Part shown: positions 24,507-32,514 of the stretch, piece by piece | Numbering within the stretch: the stretch's first letter is position 1 | How the letters are laid out: every line of letters starts with the position of its first letter | Source: Streptomyces ficellus | Lineage (GTDB): Bacteria; Actinomycetota; Actinomycetes; Streptomycetales; Streptomycetaceae | Reading direction: 5' to 3' | Assembly (NCBI RefSeq): GCF_009739905.1 | Contig: NZ_CP034279.1 | Location: 2,790,001 to 2,854,000, forward strand | Length of the DNA stretch: 64,000 nucleotides | Notes under the pieces: generated by a model | What the model saw: the letters and a program-made list of their open reading frames with translations, nothing else | Told to the model about the DNA's origin: nothing | The model's database searches: none | Program-made: the position numbers and the translations under genes

Positions 24507-24994
24507 TGTCCGAGATGTCCACTGATCTCACCAAGTCCGCCGTCGGCCCCGTCGAAGGCGTGGGGCTGTACGACGCCGACAACCCGGCCCCGGTCATCGA
24601 GCCGCCGCGCAAGCGGACCGGCAAGACCCCCAAGTCGACCCGCGGCAACTTCGAGATGGCCGCGTGGCTCTTCATGCGCCTGTCCGGCATCGTGCTGGTC
24701 GTCCTCGTCATCGGCCACCTGCTGATCCAGCTCGTGCTGGACGGCGGCGTCTCCAAGATCGGCTTCGCCTTCGTGGCCGGCCGCTGGGCGTCCCCGTTCT
24801 GGCAGGTCTGGGACCTGCTGATGCTGTGGCTGGCCATGCTGCACGGCGCCAACGGCCTGCGTACCGTCATCAACGACTACGCCGAGCGCCCGAACACGCG
24901 CCTGTGGCTCAAGGGCCTGCTGTACACCGCCACGGTGTTCACCATCCTTCTGGGCACGCTGGTGATCTTCACCTTCGACCCGAACATCCGCTAG
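24506..24994 (+). CDS. sdhD: Succinate dehydrogenase hydrophobic membrane anchor subunit
   Basis: 162 aa, ATG 24506 overlapping the sdhC stop. A soluble, charged N-terminus of about 55 residues is followed by three membrane helices (FMRLSGIVLVVLVIGHLL, WDLLMLWLAMLHGANGLR, GLLYTATVFTILLGTLVIF). LHGANGLR contains the conserved His region for heme b. Forms the membrane half of complex II with SdhC. Confidence 0.95.
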   Translation: MSEMSTDLTKSAVGPVEGVGLYDADNPAPVIEPPRKRTGKTPKSTRGNFEMAAWLFMRLSGIVLVVLVIGHLLIQLVLDGGVSKIGFAFVAGRWASPFWQVWDLLMLWLAMLHGANGLRTVINDYAERPNTRLWLKGLLYTATVFTILLGTLVIFTFDPNIR

Positions 24995-25016
24995 GCACGG
25001 GGCTGAGGAAATCCGC

Positions 25017-26771
25017 ATGAAGATCCACAAGTACGACACCGTCATCGTCGGCGCCGGTGGCGCGGGCATGCGCGCCGCCATCGAGGCGACGAAGCGCAGC
25101 CGTACCGCCGTGCTGACGAAGCTCTACCCCACCCGCTCCCACACGGGCGCCGCGCAGGGCGGCATGGCCGCCGCGCTGGCGAACGTGGAGGAGGACAACT
25201 GGGAGTGGCACACCTTCGACACGGTCAAGGGCGGTGACTACCTGGTCGACCAGGACGCCGCCGAGATCCTGGCGAAGGAGGCCATCGACGCCGTCCTCGA
25301 CCTGGAGAAGATGGGCCTGCCGTTCAACCGGACCCCGGGCGGCACCATCGACCAGCGCCGCTTCGGCGGCCACTCCCGCAACCACGGCGAGGCGCCGGTC
25401 CGCCGGTCCTGCTACGCCGCGGACCGCACCGGCCACATGATCCTCCAGACGCTGTACCAGAACTGCGTCAAGGAGGGCGTGGAGTTCTTCAACGAGTTCT
25501 ACGTCCTGGACCAGCTGATCACCGAGGTCGACGGCGTCAAGAAGTCGGCCGGTGTCGTCGCCTACGAGCTGGCCACCGGCGAGATCCACGTCTTCCAGGC
25601 GAAGGCCGTGATCTACGCGTCCGGCGGCACCGGCAAGTTCTTCAAGGTGACGTCCAACGCGCACACCCTGACCGGTGACGGCCAGGCCGCCTGCTACCGC
25701 CGGGGCCTGCCGCTGGAGGACATGGAGTTCTTCCAGTTCCACCCGACGGGCATCTGGCGCATGGGCATCCTGCTGACGGAGGGCGCCCGCGGTGAGGGCG
25801 GCATCCTCCGCAACAAGGACGGCGAGCGCTTCATGGAGAAGTACGCGCCCGTCATGAAGGACCTCGCGTCGCGTGACGTCGTCTCGCGCTCCATCTACAC
25901 GGAGATCCGCGAGGGCCGCGGCTGCGGTCCCGAGGGCGACCATGTCTACCTGGACCTCACCCACCTGCCGCCGGAGCAGCTGGACGCCAAGCTCCCGGAC
26001 ATCACCGAGTTCGCGCGGACCTACCTCGGCATCGAGCCCTACACGGACCCGATCCCGATCCAGCCCACCGCGCACTACGCCATGGGCGGCATCCCGACCA
26101 ACGTCGAGGGTGAGGTCCTCAGCGACAACACCACCGTCGTCCCGGGCCTGTACGCCGCGGGCGAGGTCGCGTGCGTGTCGGTGCACGGTGCCAACCGCCT
26201 GGGCACCAACTCGCTGCTGGACATCAACGTCTTCGGCAAGCGCGCCGGCATCGCCGCCGCCGAGTACTCGGCCAAGGCCGACTACGTCGAGCTGCCGGAG
26301 AACCCGGCGTCCTTCGTCCAGGAGCAAGTCGAGCGCCTGCGGAACTCCACCGGCAGCGAGCGGGTCTCGGTGCTGCGCAAGGAGCTCCAGGAGACGATGG
26401 ACGCCAACGTGATGGTGTTCCGCACCGAGCAGACGATCAAGACGGCGGTCGAGAAGATCGCCGAGCTGCGCGAGCGGTACCTGAACGTGTCCGTCCAGGA
26501 CAAGGGCAAGCGGTTCAACACGGACCTGCTGGAGGCCATCGAGCTGGGCAACCTGCTCGACCTGGCCGAGGTCATGGCCGTCTCGGCGCTGGCCCGCAAG
26601 GAGTCCCGCGGCGGTCACTACCGCGAGGACTACCCGAACCGCGACGACGTCAACTTCATGCGCCACACCATGGCGTACCGCGAGGTCGGCGCCGACGGCT
26701 CCGAGACCGTGCGTCTCGACTACAAGCCCGTCGTCCAGACCCGCTACCAGCCGATGGAGCGTAAGTACTGA
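25017..26771 (+). CDS. sdhA: Succinate dehydrogenase flavoprotein subunit
   Basis: 584 aa. Oxidises succinate to fumarate in the TCA cycle and feeds electrons to SdhB. VIVGAGGAGMRAAIEA binds FAD; SHTGAAQGGM contains the His that carries FAD covalently; FHPTGI and HGANRLGTNSLLD line the dicarboxylate site; the C-terminal RxxGGHYREDYP motif is present. Length is normal. It lies 22 nt after sdhD with GAGGAAATCCGC upstream of the ATG. Confidence 0.98.
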   Translation: MKIHKYDTVIVGAGGAGMRAAIEATKRSRTAVLTKLYPTRSHTGAAQGGMAAALANVEEDNWEWHTFDTVKGGDYLVDQDAAEILAKEAIDAVLDLEKMGLPFNRTPGGTIDQRRFGGHSRNHGEAPVRRSCYAADRTGHMILQTLYQNCVKEGVEFFNEFYVLDQLITEVDGVKKSAGVVAYELATGEIHVFQAKAVIYASGGTGKFFKVTSNAHTLTGDGQAACYRRGLPLEDMEFFQFHPTGIWRMGILLTEGARGEGGILRNKDGERFMEKYAPVMKDLASRDVVSRSIYTEIREGRGCGPEGDHVYLDLTHLPPEQLDAKLPDITEFARTYLGIEPYTDPIPIQPTAHYAMGGIPTNVEGEVLSDNTTVVPGLYAAGEVACVSVHGANRLGTNSLLDINVFGKRAGIAAAEYSAKADYVELPENPASFVQEQVERLRNSTGSERVSVLRKELQETMDANVMVFRTEQTIKTAVEKIAELRERYLNVSVQDKGKRFNTDLLEAIELGNLLDLAEVMAVSALARKESRGGHYREDYPNRDDVNFMRHTMAYREVGADGSETVRLDYKPVVQTRYQPMERKY

Positions 26772-27529
26772 TGGCAACCCCGACCCTGGAGAAGCGGGAA
26801 GCCGGCTTCGCCGACTCCCCGTACATCACCGCCACCTTCCGGATCCGCCGCTTCAACCCCGAGGTGTCGGAGCACGCGGTCTGGGAGGACTTCCAGATCG
26901 AGATCGACCCCAAGGAGCGCGTCCTCGACGCCCTCCATAAGATCAAGTGGGACGTCGACGGCTCGCTCACCTTCCGGCGCTCCTGCGCGCACGGCATCTG
27001 CGGCTCCGACGCGATGCGGATCAACGGCAAGAACAGGCTCGCCTGCAAGACGCTGATCAAGGACATCAACCCGGAGAAGCCCATCACGGTCGAGGCCATC
27101 AAGGGCCTGACGGTCCTCAAGGACCTGGTCGTGGACATGGAGCCGTTCTTCCAGGCGTACCGCGACGTGATGCCCTTCCTGATCACCACGGGCAACGAGC
27201 CGACGCGTGAGCGGCTCCAGTCCGCCGAGGACCGCGAGCGGTTCGACGACACCACCAAGTGCATCCTGTGCGCCGCGTGCACGTCGTCCTGCCCGGTGTT
27301 CTGGAACGACGGCCAGTACTTCGGTCCGGCCGCGATCGTCAACGCCCACCGCTTCATCTTCGACTCGCGCGACGAGGCCGGGGAGCAGCGGCTGGAGATC
27401 CTCAACGACAAGGACGGCGTGTGGCGCTGCCGCACCACGTTCAACTGCACGGACGCCTGCCCGCGCGGCATCGAGGTCACCAAGGCGATCCAGGAAGTGA
27501 AGCGCGCGCTGATCACGCGCCGCTTCTGA
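26771..27529 (+). CDS. sdhB: Succinate dehydrogenase iron-sulfur subunit
   Basis: 252 aa, ATG 26771 sharing one base with the sdhA stop. Three cluster motifs are visible: SCAHGICGSD with a later Cys for [2Fe-2S], CILCAACTSSCPV for [4Fe-4S], and CTDACPRG for the [3Fe-4S]/last ligands. It carries electrons from SdhA to quinone at SdhCD. Followed by a clear hairpin at 27549-27584, which ends the operon. Confidence 0.98.
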   Translation: MATPTLEKREAGFADSPYITATFRIRRFNPEVSEHAVWEDFQIEIDPKERVLDALHKIKWDVDGSLTFRRSCAHGICGSDAMRINGKNRLACKTLIKDINPEKPITVEAIKGLTVLKDLVVDMEPFFQAYRDVMPFLITTGNEPTRERLQSAEDRERFDDTTKCILCAACTSSCPVFWNDGQYFGPAAIVNAHRFIFDSRDEAGEQRLEILNDKDGVWRCRTTFNCTDACPRGIEVTKAIQEVKRALITRRF

Positions 27530-27548
27530 CGCTTCCCGTTCGTCCCGC

Positions 27549-27584
27549 CGAAGGGCCCGCTTCCGCACGGAGGCGGGCCCTTCG
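27549..27584 (+). terminator. Terminator of sdhCDAB
   Basis: Perfect 12-bp stem CGAAGGGCCCGC (27549-27560) with its complement at 27573-27584 and a 12-nt loop, 19 nt after the sdhB stop. Confidence 0.85.
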
Positions 27585-27727
27585 CCGTGCGTCCCGCCCG
27601 CTCTCCCTCGTCCCGGTGGTTTGGCCGAACTACGCGTAGACCGGATGGATGCCTAGGGCATGTAGTGGTGATCGGCAGTCCGAATCAACCTCCGATCCGC
27701 CGCCGATCCGCCGCTTGCGAGGCCACC

Positions 27728-28924
27728 ATGACGGAAGCCGTTGCGTTCCCGCAGAACCGCACCTGCCCCTACCACCCGCCCACCGCCTACGATCCGCTGC
27801 GCGAGGCGCGGCCGCTGTCCCGGGTCACGCTCTACGACGGCCGGTCGGTGTGGGTCGTCACCGGGCACGCCGCCGCCCGCCAACTCCTGTCCGACCAGCG
27901 GCTGTCGACCGACTCCACCAACGAGGCCTTCCCGATCTTCGCGGAACGGGTCGCCGCCGTGCGCAGCCGCCGCCCGCGCCGTACGGCCCTGCTGGGCGAG
28001 GACGACCCCGTGCACCACGCGCAGCGGCGGATGCTCATCCCGAGCTTCACGCTCAAGCGCACGGCCGACCTGCGCCCGCGCATCCAGCGGGCGGTGGACG
28101 AGCTGATCGACGCGATGACCGAGCAGGGGCCGCCGGCCGAGCTGGTGTCCGCGTTCGCCCTCCCCGTGCCGTCCATCGTGATCTGCGACCTGCTGGGGGT
28201 GCCGTACGCCGACCACGACTTCTTCGAGGGGCAGTCGCGGCGGCTGTTGCGCGGCTCGACGGCCGAGGAGATCGAGGACGCCCGCGACCAGTTGGAGGGC
28301 TACCTCGGCGATCTGGTTGAGCGGAAACGCGACAAACCCGGGGACGGCGTCCTGGACGACCTGATCGCGCAGCAGCTCGCCCACGGCCACCTCGACAAGC
28401 AGCAGCTGGTGGAGCTGGCCACGATCCTGCTCGTCGCGGGGCACGAGACCACGGCGAACATGATCTCGCTGGGGACGTTCACCCTGCTCCAGCACCCGGA
28501 GCAGCTCGCCGAGCTGCGGTCCGCCCCGGAGCTGATGCCGACGGCGGTGGAGGAGCTGCTGCGGTTCCTGTCGATCGCGGACGGGATGCTGCGGGTGGCG
28601 AAGGAGGACATCGACGTCGACGGGGTGACGATCCGCGCGGACGAGGGCGTCGTCTTCTCGACGTCGGTCATCAACCGGGACACCACCGCCTACCCCGAGC
28701 CCGACACCCTCGACTGGCACCGCTCCGCCCGCCACCACGTCGCGTTCGGCTTCGGCATCCACCAGTGCCTGGGCCAGAACCTGGCGCGGGCGGAGATGGA
28801 GATCGCACTGCGGACGCTCTTCGACCGGCTCCCCGGGCTGCGGCTGGCGGCACCGGCCGAGGAGATCCCGTTCAAACCCGGGGACACGCTCCAGGGGATG
28901 ATCGAACTCCCCGTCACATGGTGA
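27728..28924 (+). CDS. Cytochrome P450 (CYP105-like)
   Basis: 398 aa, ATG 27728 behind GAGGCCACC. All P450 landmarks are visible: AGHETT in the I-helix (about 238-243), ExxR as EELLR, and heme loop FGFGIHQCLGQNLARAEM with thiolate Cys347. The N-terminus (FPQNRTCPYHPP) and general style recall the CYP105 family, which hydroxylates many secondary metabolites and xenobiotics. A [3Fe-4S] ferredoxin gene follows at once as electron donor; no ferredoxin reductase is near. Substrate unknown. Confidence 0.93.
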   Translation: MTEAVAFPQNRTCPYHPPTAYDPLREARPLSRVTLYDGRSVWVVTGHAAARQLLSDQRLSTDSTNEAFPIFAERVAAVRSRRPRRTALLGEDDPVHHAQRRMLIPSFTLKRTADLRPRIQRAVDELIDAMTEQGPPAELVSAFALPVPSIVICDLLGVPYADHDFFEGQSRRLLRGSTAEEIEDARDQLEGYLGDLVERKRDKPGDGVLDDLIAQQLAHGHLDKQQLVELATILLVAGHETTANMISLGTFTLLQHPEQLAELRSAPELMPTAVEELLRFLSIADGMLRVAKEDIDVDGVTIRADEGVVFSTSVINRDTTAYPEPDTLDWHRSARHHVAFGFGIHQCLGQNLARAEMEIALRTLFDRLPGLRLAAPAEEIPFKPGDTLQGMIELPVTW

Positions 28925-28935
28925 GGATGGGCCTC

Positions 28936-29127
28936 ATGGACATTCTGATCGACAAGGACGTCTGCATCGGTGCGGGCCAGTGCGCCCTGACCGCCCCGGA
29001 CGTCTTCACCCAGGACGACGACGGTTTCAGCGAGCTCGTTCCCGGCGGCGAGGACGGCGCGGGCAGCCCCCTGGTGCGGGAGGCGGCCCGGGCGTGCCCG
29101 GTGAGCGCGATCAAGGTGGCGGGCTAG
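28936..29127 (+). CDS. [3Fe-4S] ferredoxin partner of the P450
   Basis: 63 aa from ATG 28936, spaced 9 nt behind GGTGAGG; an alternative GTG 28921 overlaps the P450 stop (GTGA) and would add five residues. Cys10, Cys16 (CIGAGQC) and Cys54 (ACPVSAI) are the ligands of a single 3Fe-4S cluster; the usual fourth Cys is replaced by Ala (CALTAPD), as in other Streptomyces P450 ferredoxins. It delivers electrons to the P450 encoded just upstream. Confidence 0.93.
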   Translation: MDILIDKDVCIGAGQCALTAPDVFTQDDDGFSELVPGGEDGAGSPLVREAARACPVSAIKVAG

Positions 29128-29155
29128 CCCCGGCACCGGCCACCGGCCACCGGCA

Positions 29156-29189
29156 CACCGCCCGGCGAGGGGTTCCTCGCCGGGCGGTG
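29156..29189 (+). terminator. Terminator after P450-ferredoxin
   Basis: Perfect 15-bp stem CACCGCCCGGCGAGG (29156-29170) with its complement at 29175-29189, GGTT tetraloop. Confidence 0.85.
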
Positions 29190-29228
29190 TCATGTCGTGC
29201 CCCGGGCGCCCACCCCCGCCCCCGCGAG

Positions 29229-29287
29229 TTGAACATGTTCAAAGACAGGTCTACAGTCATGACCGTCAGCTTTTGAACGCGTTCAAA
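29229..29287 (+). promoter_or_regulatory. Promoter flanked by two TetR-type operators
   Basis: Operator 1, TTGAACATGTTCAA (29229-29242), includes the -35 hexamer TTGAAC. After a 17-nt spacer comes -10 TACAGT (29252-29257). Operator 2, TTTGAACGCGTTCAAA (29272-29287), sits at the start of the transcript and touches the ribosome site AAAGGAGG. Shared consensus TTGAACNNGTTCAA. The likely binder is the TetR protein encoded last in the operon (30194). Confidence 0.8.
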
Positions 29288-29299
29288 GGAGGGTGGGGG

Positions 29300-29758
29300 A
29301 TGGACCTCACTGTGGTCGCGTACGTCATCTACCTGCTGATCAGCGTGGCGCTCACCGTATGGGTGGCGCGCACGCTCAGCCGGAACGGGCGGATCTTCCT
29401 CGCCGATGTGCTCCGGGGGAACGAGAAGCTCGCCGAGGCGGTGAACCACCTGCTGGTCGTGGGCTTCTACCTGGTCAACCTCGGCTTCGTGGCGCTCCAC
29501 CTGAGCCAGGACGAGAGCGTCGCCGACGCCCGGCGGCTGTTCGAGGCGCTGTCGGTGAAGCTCGGTGTGGTCCTGCTCGTCCTCGGCGTGATGCACCTCG
29601 GCAACGTCTACGTGCTCAACAGGATCCGCCGGCGCGGCGCGCTGGACCGGGAGCAGACGCCCCCGGTGCCGCCGCAGGGCTGGACCCCTCCCCAGGGCTG
29701 GACGCCCCCGCAGGGCTGGGCGCCGCCGCAGGGCCCGGCCCCCGCGACCGGGGCGTGA
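29300..29758 (+). CDS. Small membrane protein with C-terminal PPQGW repeats
   Basis: 152 aa from ATG 29300, behind AAAGGAGGGTGGGGG. Three predicted membrane helices (VAYVIYLLISVALTVWVA; NHLLVVGFYLVNLGFVAL; GVVLLVLGVMHLGNVYVL) followed by a cytoplasmic tail repeating PPQGW(T/A) three to four times. I do not recognise a named family; the gene is first in an operon with a DCC1-type oxidoreductase and a TetR regulator and is directly under the twin-operator promoter, so it is probably an inducible membrane function. Confidence 0.75.
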   Translation: MDLTVVAYVIYLLISVALTVWVARTLSRNGRIFLADVLRGNEKLAEAVNHLLVVGFYLVNLGFVALHLSQDESVADARRLFEALSVKLGVVLLVLGVMHLGNVYVLNRIRRRGALDREQTPPVPPQGWTPPQGWTPPQGWAPPQGPAPATGA

Positions 29759-29765
29759 GGCGGCC

Positions 29766-30182
29766 GTGACCGGCCCGGCCGTACGACGGCTCACCGTGCT
29801 GTACGACGCGCACTGCCCGCTCTGCGTCCACCTGCGGCACTGGCTGGCACGGCAGGCGCAGCTCGTTCCGCTGGACCTGGTGCCCGCCGCCTCCGAGGAG
29901 GCCCGCCGCCGCTTCCCGGCGCTGGACCACCGGGCCACGCTCGAGGAGATCACGGTGGTCGGGGACGGCGGCCAGGTCTACCGCTCGACGGCCGCGTGGA
30001 TCGTCTGCCTGTGGGCCCTGGCCGACCACCGCGCCAAGGCCAACTGGCTGGCCACCCCCGCCGGGTCGCCCTTCGCCCGGGTCACCGTCCTCGCCGCCGC
30101 CAAGTGGCGCGAGGCGCTGGCCCCGGCGGGCGGCCGGGGGTGCGAGGGCGGCCGGTGCGGCGTGCCGGACGCACCCCATTAG
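29766..30182 (+). CDS. DCC1-like thiol-disulfide oxidoreductase family (DUF393)
   Basis: 138 aa, GTG 29766, 7 nt after the previous stop. The family motif (D)xxCPLC appears as LYDAHCPLCVHLRHWLARQ near the N-terminus. DUF393/DCC1 proteins have a thioredoxin-like fold with a CxxC pair. The C-terminus adds CEGGRCG, another possible redox or metal site. Cytoplasmic. Its stop codon TAG overlaps the possible -10 box (TAGGCT) of the TetR gene. Confidence 0.8.
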   Translation: MTGPAVRRLTVLYDAHCPLCVHLRHWLARQAQLVPLDLVPAASEEARRRFPALDHRATLEEITVVGDGGQVYRSTAAWIVCLWALADHRAKANWLATPAGSPFARVTVLAAAKWREALAPAGGRGCEGGRCGVPDAPH

Positions 30183-30193
30183 GCTCGGTCACC

Positions 30194-30913
30194 GTGAATG
30201 CCCAGAAGGCCGCCAAGAGCGAGCAGACCCGCACCCTCATCCTCGAAACCGCGCTCCGGCTGTTCCAGGAGCGCGGGTACGACAGGACGACCATGCGGGC
30301 CATCGCCCAGGAGGCGGGCGTCTCCGTCGGCAACGCCTACTACTACTTCTCCTCCAAGGAGCACCTGGTCCAGGGCTTCTACGACCGGCTCGCCGCCGAG
30401 CACGAGGTGGCCGTCCAGCCCGTCCTCGCGGGCGACAGGGACCTGGCGGTACGGATCAGGGACTCGCTGCTGACGTGGCTGGACGTGGCCGAGCCGTACC
30501 ACCCGTTCGCGACCCAGTTCTTCAAGAACGCCGCCGATCCCGACAGCCCGCTCAGCCCGTTCTCCGACGAGTCGGTCGCGGCCCGCGAGGCCGCCATCTC
30601 CGTCCACGAGCGGATTCTGGCCGGCTCCGACACCAAGACCGCGCCGGAGCTGGCCGGACAGCTCCCCCACCTGATGTGGCTGATGCAGATGGGACTGGTG
30701 CTGTTCTGGGTGTACGACCGGTCGCCGGACACCCGGCGCAGCCGCCGTCTCGTCGTCCGCACCGCGCCCCTGGTCGCACGGGCGATCGCGCTGTCCCGGT
30801 TCCGGGTCCTCAGGCCGCTGGTGCGGCAACTGCACGAGGTGCTGGAGGAGTTCCTGCCGGACGCGGTGACCGGCGCGGCTACGCCCGCTTCGACGCCAGC
30901 TCCACGAGCGTGA
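30194..30913 (+). CDS. TetR family transcriptional regulator
   Basis: 239 aa from GTG 30194. N-terminal helix-turn-helix: ILETALRLFQERGYDRTTMRA, IAQEAGVSVGNAYYYFSSKE; the rest is an all-helical ligand/dimer domain. Last gene behind the twin TTGAACNNGTTCAA operators, which it most likely binds (inference). A -10-like TAGGCT at 30180-30185, 8 nt before the start, suggests it also has its own leaderless promoter. Its 3' end overlaps the convergent metallophosphoesterase by 35 bp. Confidence 0.92.
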   Translation: MNAQKAAKSEQTRTLILETALRLFQERGYDRTTMRAIAQEAGVSVGNAYYYFSSKEHLVQGFYDRLAAEHEVAVQPVLAGDRDLAVRIRDSLLTWLDVAEPYHPFATQFFKNAADPDSPLSPFSDESVAAREAAISVHERILAGSDTKTAPELAGQLPHLMWLMQMGLVLFWVYDRSPDTRRSRRLVVRTAPLVARAIALSRFRVLRPLVRQLHEVLEEFLPDAVTGAATPASTPAPRA

Positions 30914-32165
30914 TGTCGGAGGGCGCGCCGACCCGGACCGGCGGTCCCCAGGCACCCGCGCCCCGGGACACGTACAGCTGGGTGTCGCCGTACCGTTCGA
31001 GCCCGGCGACGGTGGGGTTGGCCAGCTCGGCGAGGTAGTTGCCGGGCCAGAGCTGACCGCCGTGGGTGTGGCCGGACAGCTGGAGGTCCACCCCGTGCTC
31101 CACCGCGTCGTGGATGACGACCGGCTGGTGCGCGAGCAGCACGGCGGCGCGCGCCCGGTCGCGGTCGCCGAGGGCGGCGGCGAAGTCGGGGCCGTCGCCG
31201 TAGTTCTCGCCCGCGACGTCGTTGACGCCCGCGAGGTCGAACCCGGCGATCTCCACGCGCTCGTTGCGCAGCGGGCGCATGCCCAGTTCGCGCACGTGGT
31301 CGACCCACTGCTCGGCGCCGGAGAAGTACTCGTGGTTGCCGGTCACGAAGAAGGAGCCGTCACGGGCCCGCAGCCCGGCGAGCGGCTCGGCCGCCGGGCC
31401 CAGGTTCTCGACGCTGCCGTCGACCATGTCGCCCACCACGGCGACGAGGTCGGGCTGGGTGGCGTTGATGGCGTCGACGATGCGCTGCGTGTGGGCGCGC
31501 CCCAGGATCGGCCCCAGGTGGATGTCGCTCACCACCGCGATCCGGTACCCGTGCACCCCTCGGGGCAGCTTGGCGAGCGGGACGGTGACCCGCTTGACCC
31601 GGGGCCCCCGCAGCACGCCGTACGTGCCGTACCCGACCGTCCCGAGCGCGGCGGCCGCGGCCGCACCGCCGACGACGCGCGAGACGAACAGCCGCCGTGA
31701 CGGGCCGGTCGCCGCGGTGGGCCCGGCGGAGGCGGGCGGCTCGGGGGCGGTCGGCGGTTCGGGGGCGGGAGCCGCGGGGGCGGGCGCGGGCGGCACGGTG
31801 ACGGGCGGCGCGGCGGGGGCGGGCGGCGCGGCGGGGGTGGACGCGGCCCGGCGGTCGAGGGCGCGGCGCAGCAGGGGCCGCACCGCCTCCCCCACCACCA
31901 GGGCGAGCACCAGGTACAGCAGCAGGGCCAGCCACAGGAAGCCGGGCCAGGACACCACCCGCTGGAGCCAGAACGGCACCCCCGCCCGGCCGGCCGTCAG
32001 CGCGGCCAGCGACAGCAGCGGGAGTACCACCAGGGCGATCGTGCCCAGGCGGCGGGCGGCGCCTCCCGGTACGGTCACATCACGGACCAGGCGGCGCCAC
32101 ACGTACCAGTGCACCACGGCCAGCAGGCCGACGACCCCGACGAGCACCAGCAGGACGAGCAACAC
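30879..32165 (-). CDS. Membrane-anchored metallophosphoesterase
   Basis: 428 aa from GTG 32165. Three or so membrane helices at the N-terminus, a Pro/Ala linker (about 105-155), a further helix and then a calcineurin-like phosphoesterase domain: VVSDIHLG, VGDMVDGSV, TGNHEYFSG, LLAHQP and SGHTHGGQLW supply the dinuclear metal ligands. It probably hydrolyses a phosphoester at the membrane surface (YkuE/YaeI-like lipid phosphatases share this set). Six nt behind the small SCO4848-like membrane gene. Convergent overlap of 35 bp with the TetR gene. Confidence 0.9.
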   Translation of the reverse strand: MLLVLLVLVGVVGLLAVVHWYVWRRLVRDVTVPGGAARRLGTIALVVLPLLSLAALTAGRAGVPFWLQRVVSWPGFLWLALLLYLVLALVVGEAVRPLLRRALDRRAASTPAAPPAPAAPPVTVPPAPAPAAPAPEPPTAPEPPASAGPTAATGPSRRLFVSRVVGGAAAAAALGTVGYGTYGVLRGPRVKRVTVPLAKLPRGVHGYRIAVVSDIHLGPILGRAHTQRIVDAINATQPDLVAVVGDMVDGSVENLGPAAEPLAGLRARDGSFFVTGNHEYFSGAEQWVDHVRELGMRPLRNERVEIAGFDLAGVNDVAGENYGDGPDFAAALGDRDRARAAVLLAHQPVVIHDAVEHGVDLQLSGHTHGGQLWPGNYLAELANPTVAGLERYGDTQLYVSRGAGAWGPPVRVGAPSDITLVELASKRA

Positions 32166-32171
32166 CGGCCC

Positions 32172-32429
32172 CTACCCCTCTTCGCCGCGCGCGCCGCGAC
32201 GCGATGCGCGTACGCCACGCAACCCGATGACGCCCACCACCGTCCCCAGAACAAAGGACGTGATGGCGAGCAACAGGTGGACCCAGAAGTAGGCGGTCGG
32301 GTCACCCGCGTCGTCGAAGGCCAGACCGCTCCCGTCGTTCCACAGATTCTTGACGAAAGTGATCCAGATGAACCAGCTCCACACCCCGAAAGCGAGCAGG
32401 AACCAGGAGGCGGAGCGGCTGAGCTTCAT
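32172..32429 (-). CDS. SCO4848 family small membrane protein
   Basis: 85 aa from ATG 32429. Two membrane helices (SASWFLLAFGVWSWFIWITF; YFWVHLLLAITSFVLGTVVGVIG) and a basic C-terminal tail. I recall this as a conserved Streptomyces family named after SCO4848, always next to a D-alanyl-D-alanine carboxypeptidase gene, as here (divergent, 85 bp). Function unknown; the neighbours suggest a link to the cell envelope. Confidence 0.82.
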   Translation of the reverse strand: MKLSRSASWFLLAFGVWSWFIWITFVKNLWNDGSGLAFDDAGDPTAYFWVHLLLAITSFVLGTVVGVIGLRGVRASRRGARGEEG

Positions 32430-32514
32430 GGGTTCAGTATCACCACCGCCGCCCGGGGCCCTGCCGCGGGGTGTGGTGTCGGCTCCCGGAACGGCCCCCT
32501 GTACGTTCTCGTCC

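Noticed and set aside
28921..28935. GTG 28921 as ferredoxin start by overlap with the P450 stop
   Set aside because: Possible by translational coupling, but GGTGAGG is well spaced for ATG 28936 and the fold begins there; kept as an alternative.
29229..29242. LexA box at the TetR-linked operon
   Set aside because: The half-sites are separated by 2 nt, not 4, and a second identical-type site and a local TetR gene give a better explanation.
32488..32510. SigE-type promoter (GGAAC and TCT) before the DD-carboxypeptidase
   Set aside because: Spacing of 14 nt between elements is too short for confidence; a leaderless -10 explains the start better.
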